From Desulfobacillus sp041396245 (lineage in GTDB: Bacteria > Pseudomonadota > Gammaproteobacteria > Burkholderiales > Rhodocyclaceae): a stretch of 64,000 nucleotides of DNA. The notes below the pieces were generated by a model, which did not search any database, had not been told where the DNA came from, and saw only the letters and a list, made by a program, of their open reading frames with translations. Made by a program: the position numbers and the translations under genes. The stretch spans positions 62,001-126,000 of the forward strand of contig JAWKYW010000002.1 in NCBI GenBank assembly GCA_041396245.1. Direction: 5' to 3'. Below, one piece after another: positions 9,572 through 18,434 of the stretch (position 1 is its first letter; every line of letters begins with the position of its first letter).

Positions 9572-11187
9572 AACCGCTCACGCAAACCCCCGAATGGCAG
9601 GCGCTGACGGCGCACCGCGACCGGCTTGCCGGCCAGCACCTGAACGCGCTGTTCGCCGCCGAGCCGCAGCGCTTTGCACGCCTTTCCTTCCGCTGCGGCG
9701 ATCTGCTCGCGGATTTCTCCAAGCAGCGCCTCACGTCCGAAACGCTGGCCCTGCTCGTGCGGCTGGCCGAGGCGCGCGACCTCGACGGCTTCCTGCGCCG
9801 CATGAGCGCGGGCGAGGCCATCAACGCCACGGAGAACCGCGCCGCCCTGCACATCGCCTTGCGTGGCGATTGCGCCGAACGGCCGTACCGCGTGGCGGGG
9901 CGCGACGTGCTGCCGGAAGTGCGGACCATGCGCGCGCGCATGCGCGCGTTGAGCGAAGCCGTCCGTTCCGGCGCGTGGTGCGGCAGCGACGGCCAGCCGA
10001 TCGAGGCGGTGGTCAACCTCGGCATCGGCGGCTCCGATCTCGGGCCGCGCATGGCGGTGCAGGCGCTCGGCGCCGGGGCAAGGCTCAAGGTGCGCTTCGT
10101 CGCCAACATCGACCCGGCCGAGTTCGCCGACACGGTGCGCGACCTCGATCCGGCCCGCACCCTGTTCGTCGTCTCCTCGAAGACCTTCACGACCCAGGAG
10201 ACGCTGGCCAACGCCCGCGCCGCGAAGGCTTGGCTCGGCAGCGCCGGGGCGGGAAGGCATTTCCTGGCCGTCAGCAACAACCTCGCCGCGGCGCAGGCCT
10301 TCGGCATCCCGGCCGAAAACTGCCTGGCCTTGGCGGAATGGGTCGGCGGGCGCTTCTCCATGTGGTCGGCCATCGGCCTGCCGCTGGCCTGCGCCATCGG
10401 CATGGACGCTTTCGAGGAGCTGCTCGCCGGCGCGTGCGCGATGGACGAGCACTTCCTCGCCGCCCCCTTCGGCGAGAACCTGCCGGTCCTGATGGCCCTG
10501 GTCGGGCTGTGGAACATCGATTTCCTCGGCGCCGAATCGCTCGCCGTACTCCCCTACGCCCACCGCCTCGGCCTGCTGCCGGCCTACCTGCAGCAGCTCG
10601 AGATGGAAAGCAACGGCAAGCGCACCACGCTGGATGGCCGCGAAGTCGGCTGCGCCACCGCGCCGATCCTCTGGGGCATGGCCGGCTCGGTCGGCCAGCA
10701 TGCCTTCCACCAGCTCTTCTACCAGGGCACGCGGCTGGTGCCGATCGATTTCGTCGTACCGGTCGGGGAAGCCGATCCGGAACAGGGGGCACTGGTCGCC
10801 AACGCCCTGGCGCAGGGCGCCGCCCTGATGATGGGCAAGTCGCGCGAGGAAGCGAAGGCGCAGCTGCTCGGCGCAGGCAAGGATGAAGCCGAGGCCGAGC
10901 GCCTCGCCCCGCATCTTGCCTGCCCCGGCAACCAGCCCAGCACCACGCTGCTGATGCCGGCGCTCACGCCCCGAGCGCTGGGTGCGCTCATCGCGCTCTA
11001 CGAGCACAAGGTCGCGGTGCAGGGCTGCCTGTGGGGAGTGAACAGCTTCGACCAGTGGGGCGTCGAGTATGGCAAGCAGATGGCGCGCGAGATCCTGCCG
11101 CAGCTGCTCTCGGGCGAGGGCGCGTTCGACGCGTCCACCGCCGGCCTGCTGGCGGCGATTCGCGCCTGGAGAAAGCCTACGGCCTGA
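9568..11187 (+). CDS. pgi: Glucose-6-phosphate isomerase
   Basis: Glycolytic and gluconeogenic interconversion of glucose-6-P and fructose-6-P; 539 residues, close to the usual 545-550. Both family signatures are present: GRFSMWSAIGLP in the middle, with the preceding VSSKTFTTQET phosphate-binding segment, and SFDQWGVEYGK near the C-terminus. The ATG overlaps the previous stop by four bases. The 3' end overlaps the convergent orn gene by 11 bases. The window also holds the PPi-dependent phosphofructokinase that uses its product. Confidence 0.97.
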   Translation: MKPLTQTPEWQALTAHRDRLAGQHLNALFAAEPQRFARLSFRCGDLLADFSKQRLTSETLALLVRLAEARDLDGFLRRMSAGEAINATENRAALHIALRGDCAERPYRVAGRDVLPEVRTMRARMRALSEAVRSGAWCGSDGQPIEAVVNLGIGGSDLGPRMAVQALGAGARLKVRFVANIDPAEFADTVRDLDPARTLFVVSSKTFTTQETLANARAAKAWLGSAGAGRHFLAVSNNLAAAQAFGIPAENCLALAEWVGGRFSMWSAIGLPLACAIGMDAFEELLAGACAMDEHFLAAPFGENLPVLMALVGLWNIDFLGAESLAVLPYAHRLGLLPAYLQQLEMESNGKRTTLDGREVGCATAPILWGMAGSVGQHAFHQLFYQGTRLVPIDFVVPVGEADPEQGALVANALAQGAALMMGKSREEAKAQLLGAGKDEAEAERLAPHLACPGNQPSTTLLMPALTPRALGALIALYEHKVAVQGCLWGVNSFDQWGVEYGKQMAREILPQLLSGEGAFDASTAGLLAAIRAWRKPTA

Positions 11188-11722
11188 TGAAGGTGTCGCG
11201 GTAGTGGCGCAGCTCCGCGATCGACTCGAGGATGTCCGCCAGCGCGGTGTGCGCGCCCTTCTTGACCACACCCTTGTACACCTCCGGCTTCCACCGCCGC
11301 GCCAGTTCCTTCAGCGTGCTCACGTCCAGGTTGCGGTAATGGAAATAGGCCTCCAGCCCCGGCAGCCAGCGCGCCATGAAGCGGCGGTCCTGGCAGATCG
11401 AGTTGCCGCACATGGGCGAGGTCCGCTCCGGCACCCAGGCGCGCATGAAGTCTAGCAGCTGCGCCGTCGCCGCCGCCTCGTCTGTCGTCGCGGCGCGCAC
11501 CTTGTCGAGCAGGCCCGACTTGCCGTGGGTGTTCCTGTTCCAGTCGTCCATGGCATCGAGCACGGCGTCGGGCTGGTGCACCACCACCACCGGCGACTCG
11601 GCCAGTGTGTTGAGCGCGCTGTCGGTGGCCACCATGGCGATCTCGATGACCCTGTCGCGGTCAGGGTCGAGGCCGGTCATTTCCATGTCGAGCCAGATCA
11701 GGTTGTTGGGATCCTGTGCCAT
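11177..11722 (-). CDS. orn: Oligoribonuclease
   Basis: 3'-5' exoribonuclease that degrades 2-5-mers, including pGpG from c-di-GMP turnover; 181 residues, the usual length. DEDDh exonuclease motifs are visible: WLDMEMTGLD near the N-terminus, the central IENS-equivalent region, and the C-terminal HTALADI segment with its catalytic His and Asp. It diverges from the M48 protease gene, an arrangement common in betaproteobacteria. Confidence 0.97.
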   Translation of the reverse strand: MAQDPNNLIWLDMEMTGLDPDRDRVIEIAMVATDSALNTLAESPVVVVHQPDAVLDAMDDWNRNTHGKSGLLDKVRAATTDEAAATAQLLDFMRAWVPERTSPMCGNSICQDRRFMARWLPGLEAYFHYRNLDVSTLKELARRWKPEVYKGVVKKGAHTALADILESIAELRHYRDTFIRP

Positions 11723-11784
11723 AATTCGGCGGGAATTTCAAAGCCTGCATTCTGTCACAAATGGCAGAACCCCATGATCGAACC

Positions 11785-13029
11785 ATGACCGCCCCCCCCT
11801 TCACCGCGCTGTTCCTCGCCGCCCTCGCCCTCACCACTTTGCTGCGGTTGTGGCTGGCGCGGCGCCACCTGCGCCACATCGCCGCCCATCGCGACGCCGT
11901 GCCGGCGGCCTTCCGCGAAACCATTCCGCTGGAGGCCCACCAGCGCGCCGCCGACTACACCGCGGCGCGCATGCGCCTGGCCATGATCGAGATCGTCGTC
12001 GGCTCGGCCTTCGTGCTGGCGCTCACCCTGGGCGGCGCGCTGCAGGCGATGCACGAGGCCTGGGCCGCGCTCGGCCTGGATGGCCTGGCGCACGGCCTCG
12101 CCTTCATCGCCGGACTCGTCGTGCTGAGCTCGGCCCTCGACCTGCCGTTTTCGCTGTGGCGCACCTTCGTCATCGAGGAACGCTTCGGCTTCAACAAGAT
12201 GACGCCGCGCCTGTTCCTCGCCGACCTCGCCAAGGGCGTGCTGCTGGGTGCCGCCATCGGCCTGCCGCTCCTGGCGGCGGTACTGTGGCTGATGGAGAGG
12301 ATGGGCGAAGCCTGGTGGCTCTACGTCTGGCTGGTCTGGCTCGGCTTCAACCTGCTGGCGCTGCTGATCTATCCGACCGTGATCGCGCCGCTGTTCAACA
12401 AGTTCACGCCGCTCGCCGACGCTTCCCTGCGCGAGCGCATCGAGGCGCTGCTCGCGCGCTGCGGCTTCCGCGCCAGCGGCCTGTTCGTCATGGACGGCTC
12501 GAAGCGCTCGGCCCACGGCAATGCCTATTTCACCGGCTTCGGCGAGGCCAAGCGCATCGTCTTCTTCGACACCCTGCTGGAGAAGCTCGCCCCCGGCGAG
12601 GTCGAGGCGGTGCTGGCGCACGAGCTGGGCCACTACAAGCGCCGCCACGTCTGGAAGCGCATCGGCATGCTGGCACTGGCGAGCCTCGGCTTCCTCTGGC
12701 TGCTCGGCCAGCTCATCCATGCGCCGTGGTTCTTTGCCGGCCTGGGCATGCAGGCCCAGGGCACGGCTTCGGCGCTGGTGCTGTTCTCGCTCGTCGTCCC
12801 GCTGTTCACCTTTCCGCTCGCCCCGCTGATGAGCGCGCTGTCGCGCCGGCACGAGTACGAGGCCGACGCCTATGCCGCGGAGCAGACGCGCGCCGGCGAC
12901 CTCGTCGCCGCCCTGGTCAAGCTCTACCGCGACAATGCCGCGACGCTGACGCCCGACCCGCTCTATTCCGCCTTCTACGATTCGCATCCGCCGGCGGCGG
13001 CGCGCATCGCCCACTTGCGGGCCGCCTGA
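11785..13029 (+). CDS. M48 family (Ste24-type) membrane metalloprotease
   Basis: Zinc protease of the CAAX-prenyl-protease-1/Ste24 type; about 414 residues with several membrane segments. The zinc site HELGH lies about two thirds along, and the third ligand glutamate sits in HEYEADAYA. In bacteria lacking prenylation the role is likely membrane-protein quality control. I chose the ATG before TAPPFTAL because hydrophobic sequence begins there; an in-frame ATG at 11761 adds eight residues, and neither has a clear ribosome site. The next gene starts immediately after the stop. Confidence 0.88.
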   Translation: MTAPPFTALFLAALALTTLLRLWLARRHLRHIAAHRDAVPAAFRETIPLEAHQRAADYTAARMRLAMIEIVVGSAFVLALTLGGALQAMHEAWAALGLDGLAHGLAFIAGLVVLSSALDLPFSLWRTFVIEERFGFNKMTPRLFLADLAKGVLLGAAIGLPLLAAVLWLMERMGEAWWLYVWLVWLGFNLLALLIYPTVIAPLFNKFTPLADASLRERIEALLARCGFRASGLFVMDGSKRSAHGNAYFTGFGEAKRIVFFDTLLEKLAPGEVEAVLAHELGHYKRRHVWKRIGMLALASLGFLWLLGQLIHAPWFFAGLGMQAQGTASALVLFSLVVPLFTFPLAPLMSALSRRHEYEADAYAAEQTRAGDLVAALVKLYRDNAATLTPDPLYSAFYDSHPPAAARIAHLRAA

Positions 13030-13392
13030 GTGAAACAGGCCGCCGTGTCACGGGGACTGACTTTTGCGGAACTGGCCGACGGCGCCTGCCGACCCCTGGC
13101 CGGTGACGGCCAGCGCCTGGATGCGGCGGCGCTGGCCGCTGCGCTGGCGCTGCTGCCCGACTGGGAAGGAAACGGCGAGGCCATCGCCAAGACCTTCCCC
13201 TTCTCCCGCTACGAGTCGACGCTGGCCTTCGTCAATGCGGTGGCGCGCATCGCGCAGGAGCAGGATCACCATCCGGACATCGCCTTCGGCTACGACCGCT
13301 GCAGCGTCGCCTGGTCGACGCACTCCGTCGGCGGCGTCACCCTCAACGATCTGATCTGCGCGGCGAAGACCGAAGCGCTGACACGCACTTGA
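13030..13392 (+). CDS. phhB: Pterin-4a-carbinolamine dehydratase
   Basis: Dehydrates 4a-hydroxytetrahydropterin after aromatic amino acid hydroxylation; also known as DCoH. 120 residues with the conserved DHHPDI active-site segment and the STHSVGGVT strand. It begins with GTG directly after the protease stop and ends in a TTGA overlap with rsgA, so all three are likely translated from one transcript. No phenylalanine hydroxylase gene is in the window, so the pterin source is unknown. Confidence 0.92.
   Translation: MKQAAVSRGLTFAELADGACRPLAGDGQRLDAAALAAALALLPDWEGNGEAIAKTFPFSRYESTLAFVNAVARIAQEQDHHPDIAFGYDRCSVAWSTHSVGGVTLNDLICAAKTEALTRT
13053..13065 (+). repeat. Dispersed motif, exact copy GGGACTGACTTTT
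   Basis: Exact 13-base copy within the first 36 bases of phhB, encoding part of SRGLTFAE. Confidence 0.8.
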
Positions 13393-14258
13393 ACCGCACC
13401 GGCACCGTCGTCGCCGCCTTCGGCCGGCAATACGAAATCGAACTGGACGACGGCGGCCGCGCCCTGTGCTATCCGCGCGGCAAGAAAAGCCATGTCGCCT
13501 GCGGCGACCGCGTCGCCGTCGAGCTCTCCGAGCCCGACCACGGCGTCATCGCCACGGTGGCGCCGCGCAGCACCCTGCTCTACCGCAGCGACGCCTGGCG
13601 CCAGAAACTCTTCGCCGCCAACACCACGCAGGCCGTCATCGTCGTCGCCGCCGAACCGAGCTTCAGCGACGAACTGGTGACCCGCTGCATCGTCGCCGCC
13701 GAGCAGCAGCGCCTGCGCGTCGTGATCGTGCTGAACAAGTGCGACCTCGCCGACCGCATCGAGGCCGCGCGCCGTCAGCTGGCGCCTTTCCAGGCGCTCG
13801 GCTACCCCGTGATCGAGCTCAGCGCCAAACAGGGCGCGGAGGCACTGCGCCCTTTCCTCGCCGGACAGTGCAGCGTGCTGGTGGGTCAGTCCGGCATGGG
13901 CAAGTCCACCCTCATCAATGCCCTGCTGCCCGAGGCGCAGGCCGCCGTGCGCGAAATCTCCGAGGCGCTCGATTCGGGCAAGCACACCACCACCCATGCG
14001 CGGCTCTACCGCCTGGACGAGGACACCAGTCTCATCGACAGCCCCGGCATGCAGGAATTCGGCCTGGCCCACCTCAGCCGCGCCGAGATCGAGCAGGGCT
14101 TTCGCGAATTCCACCCCTACCTGGACACCTGCCGCTTTCGCGACTGCCGACATGGCGAGGAGCCGGACTGCGCGATCAAGGCCGCCGTCGCCGCCGGCGC
14201 CATTTCGCCGCGCCGGCTCGAGCAGTTCCACGCGCTGTGCGCCTCCTGCGGGAAGTGA
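13389..14258 (+). CDS. rsgA: Ribosome small-subunit GTPase RsgA
   Basis: Circularly permuted GTPase that helps mature the 30S subunit; 289 residues. An N-terminal OB fold is followed by G4 (NKCD), G5 (SAK), G1 (GQSGMGKST) and G3 (DSPG), in that permuted order. The C-terminal zinc motif has Cys and His residues in CRFRDCRHGEEPDC. The start is TTG, overlapping the phhB stop as TTGA; no upstream ATG fits the conserved N-terminus. The rare start may keep its level low relative to phhB. Confidence 0.95.
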   Translation: MNRTGTVVAAFGRQYEIELDDGGRALCYPRGKKSHVACGDRVAVELSEPDHGVIATVAPRSTLLYRSDAWRQKLFAANTTQAVIVVAAEPSFSDELVTRCIVAAEQQRLRVVIVLNKCDLADRIEAARRQLAPFQALGYPVIELSAKQGAEALRPFLAGQCSVLVGQSGMGKSTLINALLPEAQAAVREISEALDSGKHTTTHARLYRLDEDTSLIDSPGMQEFGLAHLSRAEIEQGFREFHPYLDTCRFRDCRHGEEPDCAIKAAVAAGAISPRRLEQFHALCASCGK

Positions 14259-14312
14259 TCCGGAAAGTCAGCCGCTGCAGCACGGCGGCGAAACCGCTAC
14301 ACTCGGCCCAGC

Positions 14313-14927
14313 ATGGAAAACCTCCTCTACTGGGTCGGCCTGGCCGCCGTGGCGGTTAACGCCCTGACCGGCGTGCTCGACGCCGGCCGCAAGCAGATGG
14401 ACCTCGTCGGCGTAGCCATGGTCGGCAGCGCCACGGCACTCGGCGGCGGCACGGTGCGCGACCTGCTGCTGGATCGCCAGGTCTTCTGGATCGGCGACCA
14501 GACCTATCTCGTCGTCGCCCTGGCAACGACGCTGGTGGTGTTCTTCGCCGTGCGCGGCCTGCGACTGCCGCCGCGCCTGTTCCTGATCCCTGACGCGGTC
14601 GGCCTGGCGCTGTTCACCGTCGTCGGCACGCAGGTCGCGCTGGAATTCCAGGCGCCCTGGCTGGTGGCCAGCCTGCTCGGCGTCATCACCGGGGTGGTCG
14701 GCGGCGTGCTGCGCGACGTGCTCTGCAACGACGTTCCGCTCGTCTTCGTCCGCGGCGAGCTCTACGCCTCGGCCGCCTGGTCCGGCGCGCTGGCCCTGAT
14801 CGGCCTGCAGGCGCTCGGCGTATCCGATGTCGCCGCCGCCTGGTGCGGCATGGCGGTCGTGCTCGCCGCCCGGCTGCTGGCCATGGCCTTCCGCATTACC
14901 CTGCCGACCTATTCCGAGCGCAAATGA
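14313..14927 (+). CDS. TRIC-type (UPF0126/YadS) cation channel family protein
   Basis: Inner-membrane protein of 204 residues with about seven hydrophobic segments arranged as two repeats. Each repeat carries the family glycine/arginine motif, GGGTVRDLLLD in the first and GGVLRDVLCND in the second. Prokaryotic homologues of TRIC conduct cations; the physiological role is usually unknown. It lies 54 bases after rsgA and ends at a strong hairpin shared with the convergent thiolase gene. Confidence 0.88.
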   Translation: MENLLYWVGLAAVAVNALTGVLDAGRKQMDLVGVAMVGSATALGGGTVRDLLLDRQVFWIGDQTYLVVALATTLVVFFAVRGLRLPPRLFLIPDAVGLALFTVVGTQVALEFQAPWLVASLLGVITGVVGGVLRDVLCNDVPLVFVRGELYASAAWSGALALIGLQALGVSDVAAAWCGMAVVLAARLLAMAFRITLPTYSERK

Positions 14928-14953
14928 AAACGGGCCGGTCGCCCGGCCCGTTT
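14928..14953. terminator. Bidirectional terminator between TRIC gene and thiolase
   Basis: Perfect 11-bp stem AAACGGGCCGG / CCGGCCCGTTT around TCGC. The A-run on one side and T-run on the other suit both convergent genes. Confidence 0.88.
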
Positions 14954-14975
14954 CGGGAACAACCAGAACCTGTTA

Positions 14976-16163
14976 TTACACGCGTTCCCAGATCGTCGTG
15001 ATGCCCTGGCCGCCGCCGATGCACATGGTGGCAAGGCCGTAGCGGCCGTTCACCCGAATCAACTCGTGCAGCAGCTTGGTGATGATCACCGCGCCGGTGG
15101 CGCCGACCGGATGGCCGAGGGCGATGGCGCCGCCATTGACGTTGGTTTTGGCCGGATCGAAGCCGAGGCCTTTGGCCACGGTCAGCGACTGCGCGGCGAA
15201 AGCCTCGTTGGACTCGATGACGTCGATCTTGTCCAGCGACAGGCCGGCTTTCTGCAAGGCGACCTTGGTCGAGGGAATCGGTCCCTCGCCCATGACGTCG
15301 TTGGGCACGCCGGCGATGGCGTAGGCGACCAGGCGGGCGATCGGCTTGTGGCCGCCGGCAGCGGCCTTGGCAGCATCGGCCAGGATCAGCGCGGCGGCGG
15401 CATCGTTGATGCCGGAGGCGTTGCCGGCCGTTACCGTGCCGTCCTTTTTGAAGGCCGGCTTCATCTTGGCCAGGGTCTCCATCGTCGTGCCGGCGCGCGG
15501 ATGTTCGTCGGTGTCGAACACCACCTCGCCCTTGCGGGTCTTGAGGGTGATCGGCGCGATCTGCGACTTGAAGCGGCCCTCGGCGATGGCTCTCGCCGCG
15601 CGATCCTGCGATTCGACGGCGAAGGCGTCCTGCTGCTCGCGGGTGATGCCGTGCTTGAGCGCCAGGTTCTCGGCGGTGATGCCCATGTGGCCGACGCCGA
15701 AGGGGTCGGTCAGCACGGCGACCATGGCGTCGATGGCCTGGGTGTCGCCCATGCGCGCGCCCGAGCGCAGCGCCGGCAGCAGGTAGGCGCCGCGCGACAT
15801 CACCTCGACGCCGCCGCCAAGCGCGAAATCGGCATCGCCCAGGAGGATCGCCTGCGCCGAGTTGACGACGGCCTGCTGCGAGGAGCCGCACAGGCGGTTC
15901 ACCGCGAAGGCCACCGAATCCATCGACAGGCCGGCCTGTATGGTCGATACCCGCGCCACGTAGGCATAGCGCGATTCGGTCGGGATGCAGTTGCCGACTG
16001 TGGCGAAGCTGATCTGCTTCGGATCCACGCCGGAACGGGCGATCGCCTCCTTGAAGACCATGCCGCCCAGTTCTGCCGGCTCAATGCCCGCCAGCGCGCC
16101 GTTGAAGGTCCCCACCGCGCTGCGCACGGCGCTCAGAACCACCACTTCTCTTTTGTCAGCCAT
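14976..16163 (-). CDS. Beta-ketothiolase (BktB/acetyl-CoA acetyltransferase family)
   Basis: Condenses or cleaves acyl-CoA with acetyl-CoA; 395 residues. The nucleophile C92 lies in NRLCGSSQ, the catalytic His in ALGHPVGATGA, and the second Cys in CIGGGQG near the end. The sequence pattern is close to the BktB type used for longer beta-ketoacyl-CoAs and PHA precursors, but PhaA-like acetoacetyl-CoA activity is equally possible. No PHA synthase or other beta-oxidation gene is adjacent. Confidence 0.88.
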   Translation of the reverse strand: MADKREVVVLSAVRSAVGTFNGALAGIEPAELGGMVFKEAIARSGVDPKQISFATVGNCIPTESRYAYVARVSTIQAGLSMDSVAFAVNRLCGSSQQAVVNSAQAILLGDADFALGGGVEVMSRGAYLLPALRSGARMGDTQAIDAMVAVLTDPFGVGHMGITAENLALKHGITREQQDAFAVESQDRAARAIAEGRFKSQIAPITLKTRKGEVVFDTDEHPRAGTTMETLAKMKPAFKKDGTVTAGNASGINDAAAALILADAAKAAAGGHKPIARLVAYAIAGVPNDVMGEGPIPSTKVALQKAGLSLDKIDVIESNEAFAAQSLTVAKGLGFDPAKTNVNGGAIALGHPVGATGAVIITKLLHELIRVNGRYGLATMCIGGGQGITTIWERV

Positions 16164-16184
16164 TTCTTAACTCCTGATAGGAAA

Positions 16185-17108
16185 TCAACCTGCCCAGCTG
16201 GCAACGCCCAACAGCGTCAGCAGCAACAGGCAGAGCACCAATGTGCGCCACACCAAGCCGATTCCGCTCTGCATGAAATCGGCGTCCGCTTCCTCGCCCA
16301 GCCCCAGTTCGGGTCTTTCCGTGACCTCGCCCGATTCGACGATCGGCATTCCCAGGCGTACGCCCAGGGCACCTGCGCCGGCAGCCAGCAGTATACCCGT
16401 CGCCTCGTCCGGCCAGCGCGAGGCCTGGGTACGCCAGCAATAAACCGCATCCTCGAAATCGCCGACGACGGCGAAGGCCGCCGCCGTGATGCGTACCGGC
16501 AGCCAGTCGATGACGGCAAAGGCCCTCCCGGCAAAACGGCCGAAGGCGCCGAACTCGGCGTCGTGCCGCGTCGCCCAGTTGCGCTGGAAATGGGATGCCA
16601 ACCGGTACATCAGGGCACCGGCCGGTCCCGGCAGCAGGACGAACCAGACCACCACGGCGAAGACATGGCGGTGCGAAGCGACCAGCGCCTCCTCCATCGC
16701 CAGGCGCGCGATCTCGGTGGCATTGAGCCCGTCGGCCGAGCGCCCGCGCCATTCGCCGAGCAGGGCGCGGGCGCGCGCCGTCTCGCCCATGCGCAGCGCC
16801 AGGTGGATGTCCGTGTAATAGTGGCTGAACTGGCGAAAGCCCAGCGCCAGATACAGGATTGCCACATTCCAGGCGAATCCGAGCAGGGGATGCACGGCGA
16901 CCAGTGCCAGATGGATGGCGGCGCAGGCGACGGTCGCCGGCAGCACGGCCAGCAGCCAGGCGACCAGGCCGTGGCTGGCCTGGCCATCGTTGAATAGTCC
17001 CTCGAAAAAGCGCGCATAGCGCGACAGCGGCTCGGCAACCACCTTGCGCTCGGCCAGCGGGCGCAACTGCTCGAGCAGCAGGACGACGATGAGGGAAATG
17101 ACTGTCAT
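16185..17108 (-). CDS. CobD/CbiB-like (AmpE-related) membrane protein
   Basis: 307-residue inner-membrane protein that begins with a hydrophobic segment directly followed by LLLEQLRPLAER, as in the CobD/AmpE group. Further membrane segments lie near residues 50, 75, 150 and 285. Betaproteobacterial proteins of this kind are usually labelled CobD/CbiB family, yet no cobalamin genes are nearby, so a role in B12 synthesis is not supported. AmpE-like signalling is the alternative. Confidence 0.7.
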   Translation of the reverse strand: MTVISLIVVLLLEQLRPLAERKVVAEPLSRYARFFEGLFNDGQASHGLVAWLLAVLPATVACAAIHLALVAVHPLLGFAWNVAILYLALGFRQFSHYYTDIHLALRMGETARARALLGEWRGRSADGLNATEIARLAMEEALVASHRHVFAVVVWFVLLPGPAGALMYRLASHFQRNWATRHDAEFGAFGRFAGRAFAVIDWLPVRITAAAFAVVGDFEDAVYCWRTQASRWPDEATGILLAAGAGALGVRLGMPIVESGEVTERPELGLGEEADADFMQSGIGLVWRTLVLCLLLLTLLGVASWAG

Positions 17109-17155
17109 GGAAGGGTCGGGGGTGAAAGGGCTGACCGATCAGGCGGATTATCGCA

Positions 17156-17773
17156 CTAGTCGTCCTCGAGCAGGCGCTGCAGGCTCACCAGCATGCCCGC
17201 CGTGGCGCCCCAGATGAAATAGCCCTCGTAAGGCATGGCGTAATAGTGGCGCAGCACACCGCCGATTTCCATGCTGTGGCGCTGGCGGTTGGCCGGATCG
17301 AGCAGGAAGGCGAGCGGCGTCTCGAACACCTCGGCCACCTCGAAGCTGTCCGGCCTGAGCGTGAAAGGCGGACGCACCAGGCCGACTACCGGGATGACGC
17401 TGAAACCGGTGCCGGTGCGGTATTCGGGCAGCAGGCCGAGCACCTCGACCCGGGCCGGATCGAGTCCGATCTCCTCCTCGGTCTCGCGCAGGGCCGTGAA
17501 TACGGGCGTGGGATCGGTCCGCTCGCAGCGACCGCCGGGGAAGCTCACCTGTCCGGCATGATCGTTGAGGTGGGCGGTGCGTTGCGTGAACAACACCGTC
17601 AGCCCCTGCGGCCGCTCGATGACCGGCACCAGCACCGCGGCGGAAGTCAGCCCCTGCGGCACGGCATCCTCCTCGACGGCCAGCAACCGGCGCGGCCCGG
17701 CCAGGCGGCTGCGCAGCCAGTCCGCCGTCGGCGAGACGATCTTTTGCCCGGGAGGTTGCGGCGAGTCGCTCAA
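17156..17773 (-). CDS. CoA pyrophosphatase (Nudix hydrolase)
   Basis: 205-residue Nudix enzyme likely to cleave CoA and its derivatives. The CoA-specific upstream motif GQVSFPGG runs into the Nudix box: G...E then RETEEEIGLD, centred near residue 100. This NuCoA combination distinguishes it from generic Nudix proteins. It is separated from the retropepsin-like gene upstream by a single base and is probably cotranscribed with it. Confidence 0.9.
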   Translation of the reverse strand: MSDSPQPPGQKIVSPTADWLRSRLAGPRRLLAVEEDAVPQGLTSAAVLVPVIERPQGLTVLFTQRTAHLNDHAGQVSFPGGRCERTDPTPVFTALRETEEEIGLDPARVEVLGLLPEYRTGTGFSVIPVVGLVRPPFTLRPDSFEVAEVFETPLAFLLDPANRQRHSMEIGGVLRHYYAMPYEGYFIWGATAGMLVSLQRLLEDD

Positions 17774-17774
17774 C

Positions 17775-18434
17775 TCAATAGCGCTTGCGCAGCGTCAGGG
17801 TCTGGCCGTCGCGCTTCATTTCCATGCGGTTGAGAAAGCTCATGCCGAGGAGCGCCACCGGCAGGTCGTGCTGGTGCACCATGCCCTCGACCTGGCTCAG
17901 GGTGACATCGCCGACACGCACCGTGCCCAGGGTCACCTGCCAGGCCTGGGTTACGCCATTGGCCGTCTGCACCATGATCGGCCGGGCATTGGCGGTGCTG
18001 ATGTTGGCGCGGCGCGCGTCCGAGGCGCCCAGCGCCACGGACGTGGCGCCGGTGTCGACCATGAAGCGGACCGTCGCCCCGTTGATCGTGCCGGTCGTCA
18101 GGAAATGGCCCCGGCCATCAGCCGTCAGGCTGGCGGACTGGGCGCCGCCGCCATCGCCCCCGGCATGCGCATGCTGACCGATGGTCAGGCGCTGGCGCCT
18201 GCCGGAAACCTCGACCGTGGCGCTGTCCGCGCTGACGGCAAGCAGCCTGACCCCGGCCACCTTGGCGCCCACCGCAACGGTACGCGGCGCGCCGCCGTCG
18301 ATAATCAACACCGCCTTGCCCGGAAACAGGCCGGCCAGGCCGACATCGACGGCCCAGGCCGGCAGCGCCAGGCCTGCGCAAAACAGCGCCGTCAGGCTAG
18401 AATGCGCCACTCGTCCCGTCCGTTTCCCGATCAT
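17775..18434 (-). CDS. Retropepsin-like aspartic protease (clan AA, TIGR02281-type)
   Basis: Secreted or periplasmic single-domain aspartic protease; 219 residues. An N-terminal hydrophobic signal segment ending near PAWA precedes a variable region, then the catalytic MVDTGATSV motif appears around residue 125, with the LLGMSFL motif near the C-terminus. The ATG at 18434 forms a CATG with the start codon of the divergent amidotransferase. An alternative in-frame ATG at 18449 would place the first five codons inside that gene. Confidence 0.82.
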   Translation of the reverse strand: MIGKRTGRVAHSSLTALFCAGLALPAWAVDVGLAGLFPGKAVLIIDGGAPRTVAVGAKVAGVRLLAVSADSATVEVSGRRQRLTIGQHAHAGGDGGGAQSASLTADGRGHFLTTGTINGATVRFMVDTGATSVALGASDARRANISTANARPIMVQTANGVTQAWQVTLGTVRVGDVTLSQVEGMVHQHDLPVALLGMSFLNRMEMKRDGQTLTLRKRY

